Shown here piece after piece: positions 5,500 to 5,607 of a stretch of 5,607 nt of DNA. A model generated the notes under the pieces. The model had not been told where the DNA came from. It made no database searches and saw nothing but the letters and a program-made list of their open reading frames with translations. Within the stretch, counting starts at the first letter, position 1. Every line of letters begins with the position of its first letter. The DNA lies in assembly GCA_016840825.1 (NCBI GenBank), contig JAEORN010000007.1, positions 1 through 5,607 on the forward strand, written 5' to 3'. The DNA comes from Candidatus Thorarchaeota archaeon (GTDB lineage: Archaea; Asgardarchaeota; Thorarchaeia; Thorarchaeales; Thorarchaeaceae). The position numbers and the translations under genes were made by a program.

Positions 5500-5607
5500 T
5501 TACTTCTTTGGTGTGTCACTTATTTCCTCAAGAGATGAAACTGATTCCATAGGATTGCTCTTCCTATACCGCGAAAGTAATCCCTCATAGAATCCCCATT
5601 TCACCCA
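5500..5607 (-). CDS. Possible C-terminal end of a gene that continues beyond the window
   Basis: On the minus strand one frame is open from the right edge for 35 codons, reading WVKWGFYEGLLSRYRK and then NPMESVSSLEEISDTPKK, to a TAA at 5500-5502. The other two minus frames stop within a few codons of the edge. The composition, an aromatic and basic stretch followed by an acidic, serine-rich tail, looks protein-like, perhaps the cytosolic end of a membrane or glycosyltransferase-type protein, but no family can be assigned. An open frame of this length can occur by chance. Confidence 0.45.
   Translation of the reverse strand, partial: WVKWGFYEGLLSRYRKSNPMESVSSLEEISDTPKK

Noticed and set aside
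1..5607. CRISPR array, tRNA, rRNA, insertion sequence, toxin-antitoxin or defence system
   Set aside because: I saw no regularly spaced repeats, tRNA-like cloverleaf, transposase motifs, terminal inverted repeats or defence-type nuclease genes.

Overview
The window reads as an ordinary stretch of archaeal chromosome. Three things support this: a leaderless-looking gene with a BRE/TATA-type box about 26 bases before its expected start of transcription (701-712), a mixture of GAGGG and GTGAT ribosome-binding sites and sites with none, and the gene families present (a membrane protein ending in a zinc ribbon, a TIGR04076-type protein, an LHxT-type winged-helix protein). Base composition by eye is moderately AT-rich. 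An Asgard archaeon such as a Thorarchaeota-like lineage would fit, but that is an impression from gene style. No ribosomal RNA, marker gene or tRNA is present to prove it.

Layout from left to right. Positions 1-675 (+) hold the 3' part of a membrane protein made of two similar transmembrane hairpins, a helix-turn-helix-like segment and a C-terminal zinc ribbon. A clear promoter (701-712) then drives a TspO/MBR-like tryptophan-rich sensory protein (736-1533, +). A perfect 10-bp hairpin (1537-1559) separates it from a convergent nitroreductase of the TM1586 type (1580-2365, -). A small two-helix membrane protein (2482-2733, +, or from 2413) overlaps by 41 bases, tail to tail, an ICMT/PEMT-type membrane methyltransferase (2693-3334, -). 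A divergent 89-base gap with a TATA-like element leads to a TIGR04076-family protein (3424-3714, +). Its stop codon directly abuts the stop of a YcaQ/AlkZ-related winged-helix protein (3715-4884, -). Next come a four-helix membrane protein of unknown function (5006-5473, -) and probably the last 35 codons of another gene (5500-5607, -).

The genes are mostly single transcription units in convergent and divergent pairs, so there is little operon logic. Only the last two (5500-5607 and 5006-5473, 26 bases apart) look co-transcribed. At least five of the nine products are membrane proteins, but nothing ties them into one pathway. I see no mobile element, CRISPR array, tRNA, rRNA or defence cassette, and I do not find a convincing new multi-gene system. 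The points most worth following up are the repeat-hairpin/HTH/zinc-ribbon protein at the left edge, the glycosylase-like protein with an H-S-T triad where relatives have Q-x-Q or Q-x-D, and the very tight tail-to-tail gene packing.
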